In this document: positions 46,686-56,312 of the stretch, in pieces | How positions within the stretch are numbered: position 1 is the stretch's first letter | Layout: every line of letters begins with the position of its first letter | From: CBEULR01 sp965544035 | Lineage (GTDB): Bacteria; Bacillota; Desulfotomaculia; Desulfotomaculales; Desulforudaceae | Assembly (NCBI GenBank): GCA_965544035.1 | Contig: CBEULR010000007.1 | Span: 1-64,000, forward strand | DNA: 64,000 bases | Direction: 5' to 3' | Program-made: the position numbers and the translations under genes | Notes under the pieces: model-generated | The model's database searches: none | Seen by the model: the letters and a program-made list of their open reading frames with translations, nothing else | What the model was told of the DNA's origin: nothing

Positions 46686-47519
46686 ATGGCGTACAAGATG
46701 GAATGTCACGGCTTCTATGCCTGGCAGGGCAACTGGCCCCGGCTCTTCGGGGCCGAGTTCCCGGATACCGTGCCGGGGGCCGGCGCCGCCCCGATGCTCA
46801 CGCGCGTACCGGCGGTCTGGTATTCCTTTGACGAACAGGGAAACCTGGTCACCACAGGCCGATACGCGCACCGGCCGCGCGACTGGGGGCACGTGGTCAC
46901 GGAGTGCCGGCGGCACGGCATCGCCGTCGATATGACCGTGGCCTACCTGGACGGCCCGAAGCTGGAAAGCATGCTGACCAGCGAAAAGGTGATAGACCGG
47001 ATTGTAAATGGCATCGCGAGGGAGGCCGCCCCTTTCGACGGGGTGAACATCGATCTCGAGGGTCTGGGTGCCAAGAGCAGGTACGGGAAAACGGCACGGA
47101 ACACTATTCGCCAGCTGTTCAACCGTTTTCTGCACAAGCTGAGCGTCGTCCTCGCCCCAAAGGACAAGAAGCTGTATGTCTGCCTGCACCCGCTGAACAG
47201 CTGGTATCTCGGTTACGACTACCGGGAAATCGGCCGGCTGGCGGATGGACTGATCATCATGGCCTACCACTACGGTCCTACGCCCGAACCAGTGCCGCTG
47301 GTCGATCAGTCCCTGACCATGGCCCTGAGCGCGGGTGTGTCACCGGACCGGCTGATTCTGGGGATTCTCGCCCTGAAACCCTATGAGACGCCGGAATCAA
47401 TGGGGGAGAAAATTCGCCTGGCCAAAAGGCGCGGAATTCGCGGAATCGCCCTGTGGAAGATTTCGTTTCTGAACGAGGAGTATCTGGCGGTGATGCGCCA
47501 ACTGCTGATGTCCCCTTAA
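46686..47519 (+). CDS. Glycoside hydrolase family 18-like protein
   Basis: The 277-residue protein looks like a GH18 domain: the catalytic strand is FDGVNIDLEG (DxxxDxE-type, near 119-127), and IIMAYHYG and RGIALWKISF match later barrel strands. Such domains in spore formers (YaaH/YdhD type) cut peptidoglycan during germination, but here there is no LysM domain and no signal peptide, so it may be cytoplasmic or loaded on spores. ATG start after GGGGGGAG. Converges with the next gene, overlapping its end by 4 bp. Confidence 0.8.
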   Translation: MAYKMECHGFYAWQGNWPRLFGAEFPDTVPGAGAAPMLTRVPAVWYSFDEQGNLVTTGRYAHRPRDWGHVVTECRRHGIAVDMTVAYLDGPKLESMLTSEKVIDRIVNGIAREAAPFDGVNIDLEGLGAKSRYGKTARNTIRQLFNRFLHKLSVVLAPKDKKLYVCLHPLNSWYLGYDYREIGRLADGLIIMAYHYGPTPEPVPLVDQSLTMALSAGVSPDRLILGILALKPYETPESMGEKIRLAKRRGIRGIALWKISFLNEEYLAVMRQLLMSP

Positions 47520-48007
47520 ACGAAAACACGCAACGCGGATATGGCCCCGCTTACGGCCGCGGTGACAATGACTCCGGCAGTCAGCACCCCGACAACCACC
47601 GCACCCAAGGCCTTCCCCATCGATAACCCCAGGAGCCAGGCGGCGATTGAACCGGTCCAGGCCCCCGTGGCGGGCAGGGGAACGGCCACAAACAGGAACA
47701 GCCCGAAATAGCCGTAGCGGTGAATGAGATCGCTCTTGCGGCGGGTCCGCGCAAACAGCCAGCCGAAAAACCGCCGACAAACGGCGAATCTTCGAGACAG
47801 CCATTCAGAGAATGGGCCGAGGTACCGCAACAGCAGAACGGCGGGGATGATGTTGCCGATGACCGACCACACAAAGGCCGTGAGCGGCGGCATGTCCAGC
47901 ACCCCCTGGGCGAAGGGGATCGAGCCGCGCAGTTCGGATACCGGAAGCGCGGCTATCAGCAGTACCAGCATTTCCTCGGGCAGCACACCTGTCAGACCGT
48001 CCAGCAT
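47516..48007 (-). CDS. Small multidrug export-like membrane protein
   Basis: The 163-residue protein has four or five membrane segments and the motif ALPVSELRGSIPFAQG near residue 20, characteristic of the Sm_multidrug_ex family (PF06695). The family is poorly characterised, and real transport substrates are unknown. It lies alone on the minus strand between the GH18 gene and thrC. Confidence 0.75.
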   Translation of the reverse strand: MLDGLTGVLPEEMLVLLIAALPVSELRGSIPFAQGVLDMPPLTAFVWSVIGNIIPAVLLLRYLGPFSEWLSRRFAVCRRFFGWLFARTRRKSDLIHRYGYFGLFLFVAVPLPATGAWTGSIAAWLLGLSMGKALGAVVVGVLTAGVIVTAAVSGAISALRVFV

Positions 48008-48129
48008 TGTCCTCCCTACTTATCACAGAAACCGCTTTCGGTTCATTATACCACGTCCCCCTTTACTACGCCTTCTGAATACGGTTTAATGGGGCTAGAG
48101 CGCATATTCTTTTTTCGGGAGGTTCATTC

Positions 48130-49620
48130 ATGCAATACTTCAGCACCAGAGGCCGGTTCGGCCCCGTAACGTCTTCCGAGGCCATCAAGCTGGGCATCGC
48201 CCCCGACGGGGGGCTGTTCGTGCCGGCCGACCGGGTTGTTCTGGAGGATCTCGCTTCTTTGGCCGACGGGACCTACCAGGAGCGGGCCGCGGCGGTACTG
48301 CAGCCGTACATGACCGATTTCACCCCCGGGGAAATCGCCGAATGCGTGCGGCACGCATACAACGAGGAACGCTTCGACCACCCCGACATCGCACCGCTGC
48401 ATAAACTGGCCGACGGCACCCATGTCCTGGAGCTATGGCACGGCCCGACCTGCGCCTTCAAGGACATGGCCCTGCAGATCCTCCCCCGCCTGTTGAAAAA
48501 GGCTACCGAAAAAACCGGTGAAAACGCCGAGATCGTGATCCTGGTCGCCACCTCCGGCGATACCGGGAAGGCCGCGCTGGAGGGTTTTCGCGATGTGCCG
48601 GGAACCAGGATCATCGTTTTCTATCCCGAACAGGGCGTGAGTGAGGTCCAAAAGCGGCAGATGATCACCCAGGAGGGCGGCAACGTGTCGGTGGTGGCCG
48701 TGCGGGGCAATTTCGACGATGCCCAGTCCGGGGTGAAGGCGATCTTCACCAATGAGGCGGTCAAGGAAAGCCTCGCCGCGCGGGGCTTCAAGTTTTCCTC
48801 GGCCAACTCCATCAACTGGGGCCGTCTCGTACCCCAGATCGCATACTACTTTTCGGCCTACCTGGATATGCTGAAGCGCAGGGAGATCAGCCCCCGCGAA
48901 AGTGTCAACTTCGTGGTGCCCACGGGGAATTTCGGAAACATTCTGGCCGGGTTTTACGCCCGCCGGATGGGTCTGCCCGTCAAACGCCTGATCTGTGCGG
49001 CCAACCGCAACAACGTGCTGACCGAATTCATCCGGACGGGTGTGTACGACCGGAACAGGCCTTTCGTCCGGACTATCTCACCATCGATGGACATCCTCAT
49101 CTCCAGCAACCTGGAACGGCTGCTGTACGAACTCACCGGACAGGACGCCGACCGGGTGCGCGGGTGGATGCACGAGCTTCGCGACAGCGGACGCTACTCG
49201 GTGGACCCGGCCACGGCCAAAGCGGTTGCCGAACTCTTCTGGTCCGACTTTGTTGACGACGAGACGACCATCCGAACCATCCGCAAAGTCTACCAGGAAC
49301 ACGCCTATCCCATCGATACGCACACGGCGGTGGGCTTCGCCGTTTACGACAATTACCGGGCGGCGACGGGCGACGCTACAAAGACGGTGATCGTCTCCAC
49401 CGCCAGCCCGTTCAAGTTCAACGAGAGTGTCTCCAAGGCGCTGCTGGATCAGGAAACCGTCGCCGGGCGTTCGGAGTTTGAGCTGTTGGAGATCCTGTCC
49501 GGCCTGACCGGATGGACCGTCCCCCCGGGACTGCGCGATCTGGACAAGAAACCGGTCCTGCACGACCGGGTGGTGGACAAGGAAGAGATGGAAAGCGCCG
49601 TTTTGGATATCTTGCGCTAA
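48130..49620 (+). CDS. thrC: Threonine synthase
   Basis: The 496-residue PLP enzyme converts O-phosphohomoserine to threonine. The N terminus (MQYFSTRG, PDGGLFVP) and the PLP lysine in GPTCAFKDMALQ identify the longer, class II (E. coli/yeast-type) threonine synthase; VATSGDTGKAALEGF holds the phosphate. Starts at ATG after GGGAGG. It is apparently monocistronic. Confidence 0.95.
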   Translation: MQYFSTRGRFGPVTSSEAIKLGIAPDGGLFVPADRVVLEDLASLADGTYQERAAAVLQPYMTDFTPGEIAECVRHAYNEERFDHPDIAPLHKLADGTHVLELWHGPTCAFKDMALQILPRLLKKATEKTGENAEIVILVATSGDTGKAALEGFRDVPGTRIIVFYPEQGVSEVQKRQMITQEGGNVSVVAVRGNFDDAQSGVKAIFTNEAVKESLAARGFKFSSANSINWGRLVPQIAYYFSAYLDMLKRREISPRESVNFVVPTGNFGNILAGFYARRMGLPVKRLICAANRNNVLTEFIRTGVYDRNRPFVRTISPSMDILISSNLERLLYELTGQDADRVRGWMHELRDSGRYSVDPATAKAVAELFWSDFVDDETTIRTIRKVYQEHAYPIDTHTAVGFAVYDNYRAATGDATKTVIVSTASPFKFNESVSKALLDQETVAGRSEFELLEILSGLTGWTVPPGLRDLDKKPVLHDRVVDKEEMESAVLDILR

Positions 49621-49646
49621 AAATACCGGAATAAATCAGATATTGG

Positions 49647-49676
49647 TTGATTTTGGTACCCAGTATGGAATATGAT
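49647..49676 (+). promoter_or_regulatory. Candidate sigma-A promoter of fprA
   Basis: TTGATT, 18 nt, TATGAT (one mismatch to TATAAT), ending 28 bp before the fprA start. Confidence 0.55.
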
Positions 49677-49704
49677 CTGTACAAGGATAAAGGAGGTGTG
49701 GTGT

Positions 49705-50886
49705 ATGGACAAAAGGCAAATAACGGACGGGGTTTACTGGATGGGAGCCATTGACTGGGATCGGCGCATTTTTGACTCGCTTGTTCCGCTTCCGGACGGC
49801 ACCTCGTACAATGCCTATCTCATTGAAGGAAGCGAGAAGACCGTTCTACTGGACACCGTTGATCCGCCGATGGCCGATAAGCTTATGGCTCAACTGGATG
49901 GGATCCCGAAGATCGATTTTGTGGTCGCCCACCATGCCGAGCAGGATCATTCCGGGTCCATCCCGCTGGTTTTGGAACGGTTTCCGGAAGCCAAGGTGAT
50001 CTGTACCCCGAAAGCCCAGCCAATGCTCGTTGATCTGCTCGAAATCCCGGAGAGTGCTTTCGTTACCGTAAAAGACGGCGAGAAGCTGTCCCTCGGTGAC
50101 AAGACGCTGACCTTTGTGCACACACCTTGGGTCCATTGGCCGGAAACCATGGTAAGCTACCTGGAAGAAGAGCGTATCCTGTTTTCGTGTGATTTCTTTG
50201 CCTGTCATATTGCCTCCGCTGATCTGTTCGTCACCGACCAGGGGCGTGTGCACGAGGCGGCCAAACGCTTCTTTGCCCAGATTATGATGCCCTTCACCCC
50301 TATGGTCGCCAAGAATCTCCAGAAAGTAAAAGACTATGATATCCGCATAATCGCCCCCAGTCACGGGCCGATCCACGATCAGCCGGCCTGGATAATCGAT
50401 GCCTACCACGACTGGGTAAGCTCACCGCCCCGGAACATGGTGGTCTTGCCCTACGTGACGATGCATGCCAGCACGGAACAGATGGTTGATTATCTGGCGG
50501 CGGCTCTGGTCAGGAAGGGTGTGCGTGTCGAACGCTTTAATCTGCTGGTGACCGATACCGGTAAGCTGGCCAAGGCACTGGTCGATGCCGCCACGGTGGT
50601 GATCGGCACACCCACCGTTCTGGGCGGCCCGCATCCCCTCGCGGCCTATTGTGCCATCCTGGCCAATGCCCTGCGGCCTCCCAAAACCAGGTTTCTCTCG
50701 GTGATCGGTTCTTACGGCTGGGGCGGGCGGACTGTAGAGACCCTTACGGGCTTGGTCCCCAATCTCAAAGCCGAAGTCTTGGACCCCGTGCTCTGTAAGG
50801 GAGTGATGGCGGAGAGTGACGCTGAAGCATTAGATAATCTGGCCGCAACGATTGCCCAAAAGCACAAAGAACTTAATCTTGTCTAA
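49705..50886 (+). CDS. fprA: A-type flavoprotein (flavodiiron protein FprA)
   Basis: The 393-residue protein has an N-terminal metallo-beta-lactamase-like domain with the di-iron ligands HHAEQDH (near 79-85), later [11 protein letters not shown] and HGP, and a C-terminal flavodoxin domain ([19 protein letters not shown], then [10 protein letters not shown]). FprA reduces O2 or NO, protecting anaerobes, with electrons from rubredoxin; the next gene encodes one. ATG start after AAAGGAGGTG. Confidence 0.95.
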   Translation: MDKRQITDGVYWMGAIDWDRRIFDSLVPLPDGTSYNAYLIEGSEKTVLLDTVDPPMADKLMAQLDGIPKIDFVVAHHAEQDHSGSIPLVLERFPEAKVICTPKAQPMLVDLLEIPESAFVTVKDGEKLSLGDKTLTFVHTPWVHWPETMVSYLEEERILFSCDFFACHIASADLFVTDQGRVHEAAKRFFAQIMMPFTPMVAKNLQKVKDYDIRIIAPSHGPIHDQPAWIIDAYHDWVSSPPRNMVVLPYVTMHASTEQMVDYLAAALVRKGVRVERFNLLVTDTGKLAKALVDAATVVIGTPTVLGGPHPLAAYCAILANALRPPKTRFLSVIGSYGWGGRTVETLTGLVPNLKAEVLDPVLCKGVMAESDAEALDNLAATIAQKHKELNLV

Positions 50887-50923
50887 AGTTGGACCAAAGA
50901 AACCATATATAGAAAGGAGAATA

Positions 50924-51097
50924 ATGATGGAAAAGTGGCGGTGCACAGCTTGCGGTTATGTTTACGACCCCGCGGAAGGCGACCCGGACAACGGCATCGA
51001 GCCGGGGACGGCGTTTGAGGATCTTCCCGATGACTGGGTGTGCCCGGTCTGTGGTGTGGACAAGTCTATGTTCAACGTAGAAGTAGAGACGGAATAG
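50924..51097 (+). CDS. Rubredoxin
   Basis: The 57-residue protein has the two iron-binding pairs [10 protein letters not shown] and [11 protein letters not shown], the FeS4 site of rubredoxins. It lies 37 bp after fprA with its own Shine-Dalgarno (GAAAGGAG) and would be the direct electron donor to the flavodiiron protein. Two adjacent ATG codons (50924, 50927) can start it. Confidence 0.96.
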   Translation: MMEKWRCTACGYVYDPAEGDPDNGIEPGTAFEDLPDDWVCPVCGVDKSMFNVEVETE

Positions 51098-51105
51098 TTT
51101 AGTAT

Positions 51106-51135
51106 GGCCCGGACCGAACGGTCCGGGCCTGTTTT
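51106..51135. terminator. Shared bidirectional terminator
   Basis: GGCCCGGACC, GAAC loop, GGTCCGGGCC, followed by TGTTTT on the + strand. It ends the fprA-rubredoxin transcript; ychF ends at its right edge, so the hairpin probably also stops transcription from the other side. Confidence 0.85.
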
Positions 51136-52213
51136 ACACGTTGAAGCGGAAATTGATGATGTCGCCGTCTTTCACCACGTAATCCTTCCCCTCCAGCCGG
51201 AAGAGTCCCTTCTCCTTGACCTTGACCACACTGCCGAGTTCGTGGATGTCGTCGTAGTGAAAGACCTCGGCGCGGATAAAACCGCGCTCGATATCCGAGT
51301 GCACCTTTCCGGCCGCCCTCTTTGCCGGTGTGCCGCGCCGGATGGTCCAGGCCCGCACCTCATCTTCCCCCACGGTGAAGAAAGAAATCAGCCCCAGCCT
51401 GTCGTAGGCCGCCCGGGCTAAGCGACCCACACCTGACTCGGCAAGACCCAGATCATTCATAAACTCCGCCCGGTCCTCCGGGGGTAGCTGCATGATCTCC
51501 ATCTCGATGCGGGCGCAGACCTCGATCACCGGTATCCCGCGCTCGGCCGCATACGCCTGCACCTGTTCCCGCCCTGGCCAGTTACCTTCGGCCAGCTGCT
51601 CCTCATCAATGTTGACGGCCAAAATGAGCGGTTTCTCGGTAAGGAAGACCTGCCCGGCCATCACCAGCTGCTCGTCTTCGGTCAGCTCGACCGTACTCAC
51701 CGGCTTTTCGGCCTCCAGGGCGGCCAACAACCGCTCCAGCACCGCCAGCTGCGCCGCCGCATCTTTGGGCATCTTTTTCGCGTTCCTGATCCGGTTGATG
51801 CGGTTCTCAATCGCCGCCATGTCGGCCAGCAGGAGTTCGGCGCTGAAATCGCTCAGCTCCTTAAACGGATTCGGCTCTCCGGCCGCCGCGGAAACCTCGT
51901 CCGAGCGGAAAGCCCGCACCACCTGCACCAGCGCATCGGCCCCACGCACCTCGTCCAGCAGCTTGGCGGCAAGACTCGCCGCACCTGCGTCGGAGCGCAC
52001 ACCGGGAATGTCCTTAAACTGGATCTGGGCGTAAATCGTCTTGCGCGGCTTGTACAGCCGCGACAGGAAATCAATACGGGAGTCGGGCACCACCGCACTT
52101 CCCAGATGAACGTCGGCGGTACCGGCAAACCCTGTTTCGTGTTCGGCCCCGGTCAAAAGATTAAAGAATGTGGTCTTACCCGCCAGCGGCAGGCCTACCA
52201 GTCCGATCTGCAA
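51134..52213 (-). CDS. ychF: Redox-linked GTPase/ATPase YchF (OLA1 family)
   Basis: The 359-residue P-loop protein has G1 GLPLAGKTTFFNLLTG at residues 5-20, an effector/G3 region FKDIPGVRSDAG, and a C-terminal TGS domain (GLISFFTVGEDEVRAW, ending GDIINFRFNV). YchF-type proteins prefer ATP and bind ribosomes. The G4 motif is ILAVNIDEEQ, non-canonical as in the family. The 240 bp upstream of it hold no gene I can support. Confidence 0.93.
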   Translation of the reverse strand: MQIGLVGLPLAGKTTFFNLLTGAEHETGFAGTADVHLGSAVVPDSRIDFLSRLYKPRKTIYAQIQFKDIPGVRSDAGAASLAAKLLDEVRGADALVQVVRAFRSDEVSAAAGEPNPFKELSDFSAELLLADMAAIENRINRIRNAKKMPKDAAAQLAVLERLLAALEAEKPVSTVELTEDEQLVMAGQVFLTEKPLILAVNIDEEQLAEGNWPGREQVQAYAAERGIPVIEVCARIEMEIMQLPPEDRAEFMNDLGLAESGVGRLARAAYDRLGLISFFTVGEDEVRAWTIRRGTPAKRAAGKVHSDIERGFIRAEVFHYDDIHELGSVVKVKEKGLFRLEGKDYVVKDGDIINFRFNV

Positions 52214-52457
52214 GCTGATTCATCTCCCCGCACCTGCTTAAATCACACCGTGAAGATTCTAACACAATTTCCGGTTCTAAGGAAGAGACCGCCATGGCAG
52301 ACTATTGTTCAACCCTTTGGAGGCGGGGTCCCGCAAATTATACCAGCAAAACAGCTATTTATCCCTGGGACGGCTTACCATATAATAAGGGGAGTAGTCA
52401 GTATGACAGGAAAAGTAGTGAGTAGCGAATACTCAGTATCAGGTAGGAGGCGCCGGA

Positions 52458-52793
52458 TTGCTGCAGATCATTTGTTATATCGCGTTCGGGAGTCTATTGA
52501 TCGCCCTGGCCGGGATCGGTCAAGTCAAGTTTGTCCAGCCGCAGCTGCTGCCCGCCCTGAAATACAACTTGATGGTAGCGCCGATCATCATTCTGGCCAA
52601 CACCTTCATCTTCATCGCCTTCACCAAAGCGACCGACATGTCCTTCAATCTGGCCGCCGCCGGCGGTCTTCAGGTCGGATTCTACACCCTTTCCCTGGCC
52701 GTCCTCTCGGTTCTCCTTCTGAACGGTACAGTCGGCGTCCGTACCCTGATCGGGGTCGGCCTGATCATTCTCGGCGCCGCCATCGCCCGCTGA
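52458..52793 (+). CDS. Small EamA-like membrane protein
   Basis: The 111-residue protein has four hydrophobic segments. Its layout resembles a half-size DMT/EamA-type transporter or small multidrug resistance protein (KYNLMVAPIIILANTFIFIAFTKATDMSFNLAAAGGLQVGFYTLSL). The substrate is unknown. It starts at a TTG, 8 nt after AGGAGG. It stands alone between ychF and aor. Confidence 0.6.
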   Translation: MLQIICYIAFGSLLIALAGIGQVKFVQPQLLPALKYNLMVAPIIILANTFIFIAFTKATDMSFNLAAAGGLQVGFYTLSLAVLSVLLLNGTVGVRTLIGVGLIILGAAIAR

Positions 52794-52933
52794 CCTTCAC
52801 CTCCCTCCTTAAGACGGTTATTGAACCAAAAAATAGGAGTATTCACTAGGTACTATTGACCTTAGCACACTGATCAATTAGTCTTAAGGTACAAACCAAT
52901 ACGGTCTTAGTATAAAAACAGGAGGTGTTATCA

Positions 52934-54672
52934 TTGGAGAGGCTATTACGTGTGAACATGTCGGAGCTTACGGCACGTTATGAGGAAATCCCGGAGAAGT
53001 ACATGCTGTTCGGGGGACGGGCCATGACCTCGGCCATTATCGGGGACGAAGTACCCCCAACCACTCATCCGTTGAGTGAGTTTAATAAGCTGGTCTTTGC
53101 GCCCGGCATCCTGACAGGCACCCACGCTCCGTCTTCGGGGCGGCTTTCGGTGGGCGGCAAGTCCCCCTGACCGGAACGATCAAGGAATCGAACGCCGGCG
53201 GCATCACCGGACAAAAGCTGGCCGGACTAGGTATCCGCGCTCTGATTGTGGAAGGCAAGCCGAAAGAAAGGGGATTCTACATCCTTGTCGTCTCAGCGGA
53301 AGGCGCACGGCTGGAGCCCGCCGGTGATCTGGCCGGTCTGAGCTGTCGTGCACTGGTCAATCGCCTCTGGGAAAAGTACGGCAAGAACACCGGGATCATC
53401 TCCATCGGCCCGGCCGGAGAAGCCCTGATGCCGATCGCCGGAGTATCGACCAACGACCGGGAAAATGAACCGAGCCGATACGCCGGACGCGGCGGACTCG
53501 GTGCGGTCATGGGCTCGAAGGGCTTAAAGGCAATCGTTGTCATCAACGACAACATCTTCGCCACCCCGGTTGCCGAACGTGATAAGTTCAAGGAAGCGCA
53601 GAAGCTGCTTACGAAGGCCATCTTTGATCACCCCGTGACCAGCCAGGCGCTGCCGAGTTTCGGGACGGCCGTTCTGGTCAATATCGTGAACGAGGCCGGC
53701 GCGCTGCCAACCCGCAACTTCAGTTCGGGCCGCTTCGAAACAGCGCACAAGACCGGCGGGGAAGCGATGGCCGAGCTGGTAAAAGCCCGTGGCGGAAAGG
53801 GCAAGATGGGCCACGGATGTCACCCCGGCTGCATCATCCGCTGTTCGAACATTATCCCGGACGAGAAGGGCGAAGTGGCGTGTGCCCCGATTGAATACGA
53901 ATCCACCTGGGCATTGGGTGCAAACTGCGGGATCGACGACCTGGACGTCATCGCCAAGCTCAACGACCTCTGCAACGATATCGGCATCGACACCATTGAA
54001 GCCGGCGTGACGCTGGGTGTGATGATGGAGGCCGGTGTGTTAGAGTTCGGTGACGGCCAAGGAGCCATCGAATTTCTTGACAAGGAAGTACGCCAGGCCA
54101 CCCCGCTGGGTAGAATTTTCGGCGGCGCCGCCGCTGTGGCCGGCAAGATTTACGGCGTGGAACGCGTACCGGTGGTAAAGGGCCAGGGAATGCCGGCCTA
54201 TGACCCAAGGGCGGTCAAAGGGATAGGCGTCACCTACGCCACCTCCACAATGGGTGCCGACCATACGGCAGGCTACTCTGTGACGAGTAACATTCTGAAA
54301 GTCGGCGGCTACATCAATCCGCTGAAGCCGGAAGGCCAGACCGACCTGTCACGCAACCTGCAGATCGCGACGGCATTCGTAGACTCCTCCGGCCTGTGCC
54401 TGTTCACCGCCTTCCCTCTGCTGGATATTGATTACGCCCTGCCCGCCGTAGCCGATATGGTGGCGGCCCGCTTCGGGCGTCCGTTCACGGTAGATGACAT
54501 TGTGGAGCTAGGGAAAACGGTACTGCGCACCGAACGCCGCTTCAACGAAGCCGCGGGCTTTAACCCGGCCGAGGACCGGCTGCCTGAGTTCATGACCCGC
54601 GAGAATCTCCCGCCGCACGACGTCGTCTTCGACGTACCGGAGGCGGAGCTGGACAAGGTACACGATTTCTAG
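52934..54672 (+). pseudogene. aor: Aldehyde:ferredoxin oxidoreductase, frameshifted
   Basis: Two frames make one roughly 580-residue tungsten enzyme family protein. The first (to TGA at 53168-53170) ends GRLSVGGKSP; the second continues LTGTIKESNAGGITGQKL from 53167. Restoring one C to the CCCCC run at 53163-53167 joins them exactly at the conserved SPLTG pterin-binding motif. Other motifs are intact: HGCHPGCIIRC for the 4Fe-4S cluster and SSGLCLF. The enzyme oxidises aldehydes to acids with ferredoxin. Starts at a TTG, 8 nt after GGAGG. Sequencing error, true decay, or frameshifting cannot be told apart. moaD and moeB follow. Confidence 0.88.
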
Positions 54673-54697
54673 AACAGGATTTCGTGGTAAACAATAA

Positions 54698-54731
54698 AGC
54701 GGGGTGGGGGTTCGGCCCCATCCCGCTTTCT
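54698..54731 (+). terminator. Terminator after aor
   Basis: AGCGGGGTGGGG...CCCCATCCCGCT forms a strong stem with a TTCGG loop and is followed by TTTC, 26 bp past the stop. Confidence 0.8.
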
Positions 54732-54806
54732 GTGAATCCGCATCTTGGAGCTTGGTAAGGAACAAGGGAAGCGGGGATTCTGCCGTCGAGAAAGGGGAAT
54801 TCTGAA

Positions 54807-55046
54807 ATGCTTATCAGCGTCCGCCTGTTCGCAACTCTGCAACGCTACCTGCCGCCGCCGAAACCGGGAGAGGCAACGGAGGTTGATGTCCCGGACGGCA
54901 CAACGGTGGCGGGGCTGATTAATAAGCTGGGTGTGCCCATGGAACAGGTGAAAATTGTGATGATAAACGGTATTCACGCCCGAGAAGACCAGGTACTGCG
55001 TGAAGGAGACCGGGTCGGGATCTTTCCACCGATCGCGGGAGGATAA
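54807..55046 (+). CDS. MoaD/ThiS-family sulfur carrier
   Basis: The 79-residue ubiquitin-like protein ends IFPPIAGG, the diglycine that is adenylated and thiocarboxylated. Beside aor and a MoeB-like enzyme it probably supplies sulfur for the tungsten/molybdenum pterin. ATG start after GGGGAA. Its stop is 4 bp ahead of the next gene. Confidence 0.92.
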   Translation: MLISVRLFATLQRYLPPPKPGEATEVDVPDGTTVAGLINKLGVPMEQVKIVMINGIHAREDQVLREGDRVGIFPPIAGG

Positions 55047-55050
55047 TCTG

Positions 55051-55773
55051 ATGAACAAGAAAGAACGCTACAAGCGAAACATGAGCCTGCCCGGGTGGAG
55101 TCCGGGCGTCCAGGAACAGCTGGAGAATTCGTCCGCCCTGGTGGTCGGCGCCGGCGGGCTGGGTTCACCGGTGCTCTATTACCTGACGGCAACAGGGGTG
55201 GGCCGCATCGGACTTATGGAAACAGACACTGTAGATCTGTCCAATCTGCAGCGCCAGATCCTGTACACCACGGACAACATCGGGCAACCCAAGGCAGAAA
55301 CGGCTGTACACCGACTGAAAGCCCTGAATCCAAACACCAGTCTTCACCCCTACCCCGAACGTCTTATCGAGGACAATGCAGCCGAAATCATATCGAACTA
55401 CGACATTGTCGTTGACTGCACCGATAATCTCACCACGCGGCGCCTCATCCACCGGACGTGCCGCAAGACAGGCAAACCCTGGGTACACGGAGCAATCGGG
55501 GAGTATTACGGTCAGGTGACTACGTTCCTCCCACAGACAGGACCCTGCTGGTGCTGCCTGTACGGAGACACACCGGACCGCGAACCGCCCGAACTTGGTG
55601 TTTTCGGGCCGGTGGCCGGCATTATCGGCTGTATTCAGGCGGCCGAGGCGATCAAAGTCCTGACGAGGTTGGGGGAGCCCTTGTCCGGGCGACTGCTGAT
55701 CGTAGATGCCGTCTCCGGGAAGTATGACCAGATGCTCTACACCAAGCGCGAGGATTGTCCGGACTGCGCTTAA
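55051..55773 (+). CDS. MoeB/ThiF-family adenylyltransferase
   Basis: The 240-residue E1-like enzyme has the nucleotide-binding loop VVGAGGLGSPVLYYL (near 31-45), DLSNLQRQILYT with the key Asn-Arg pair, and VVDCTDNLTTR. Two cysteine pairs (CWCCLYGD, CPDC) form the zinc site. It would activate the sulfur carrier encoded just upstream. ATG at 55051 chosen, since GGGAGG ends 7-8 nt before it. Confidence 0.93.
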   Translation: MNKKERYKRNMSLPGWSPGVQEQLENSSALVVGAGGLGSPVLYYLTATGVGRIGLMETDTVDLSNLQRQILYTTDNIGQPKAETAVHRLKALNPNTSLHPYPERLIEDNAAEIISNYDIVVDCTDNLTTRRLIHRTCRKTGKPWVHGAIGEYYGQVTTFLPQTGPCWCCLYGDTPDREPPELGVFGPVAGIIGCIQAAEAIKVLTRLGEPLSGRLLIVDAVSGKYDQMLYTKREDCPDCA

Positions 55774-55845
55774 ATGCTGTGGGCTTGTATCCAATCCGGA
55801 CCGAATAAGCATACTACACATAAAAGCCGTGAAAGGAGCCCAGCC

Positions 55846-56172
55846 GTGATCATAGAATCGACACCTGAAGTTACCGCTCATATACAGCAAGAGTGGATCG
55901 GAAAAAAGGTGGCGGTCACCAAAACCGAACCGACACCGGACATCCGCCTTACAATCAAGGATGCCCGCGTGGTCGGCCCCGAAGAGGTCAACGAAGCCAT
56001 CCGTAACCGGTATCCCGACAAAGACGCACGTTTCTTTGTACTGCTTGGTGAAGAAGAACCCGTGCACAGCGTGATTATCCACGTGGACGACGACACCGTT
56101 TACGATGTCCGCGACGGCCGCCTCGTAATTCTGACCAATGAGGAAGTTGTCCAGCTTTCCCGCCTGAACTAA
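55846..56172 (+). CDS. Hypothetical protein after the moaD-moeB pair
   Basis: I do not recognise this 108-residue protein. It is soluble, acidic and mixed alpha/beta (IGKKVAVTKTEPTPDIRLTIKDARVVG; PVHSVIIHVDDDTVYDVRDGRLVIL). It starts at a GTG with AAAGGAG about 8 nt upstream. It lies 73 bp after the MoeB-like gene on the same strand and may share its transcript, so a role in cofactor assembly is possible but not shown. Confidence 0.6.
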   Translation: MIIESTPEVTAHIQQEWIGKKVAVTKTEPTPDIRLTIKDARVVGPEEVNEAIRNRYPDKDARFFVLLGEEEPVHSVIIHVDDDTVYDVRDGRLVILTNEEVVQLSRLN

Positions 56173-56223
56173 ACCTTCGGATCTTCTGCCGCTGAAACGG
56201 GATAAGCAGCAACCCGGCAATAA

Positions 56224-56257
56224 GGACCGACCCAGTCCCGGGCCGGTCCGCTTGTTT
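56224..56257 (+). terminator. Probable terminator
   Basis: GGACCG...CGGTCC with further G/C pairing inside, followed by GCTTGTTTTG, about 50 bp past the preceding stop. Confidence 0.55.
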
Positions 56258-56312
56258 TGTTCAGGCTCTCGCCGGTTTGTACTGGTGCCGCGGTTTTTTC
56301 AGGACATGACGG

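Noticed and set aside
52794..52933. Molybdenum/tungsten cofactor riboswitch ahead of aor
   Set aside because: The gap has weak inverted repeats but nothing I can match to the known motif; only about 140 bp is available.
53168..53170. TGA in aor read as selenocysteine
   Set aside because: Continuing in that frame loses all family similarity and reaches a TAG within about 20 codons; a one-base shift restores the family sequence exactly.
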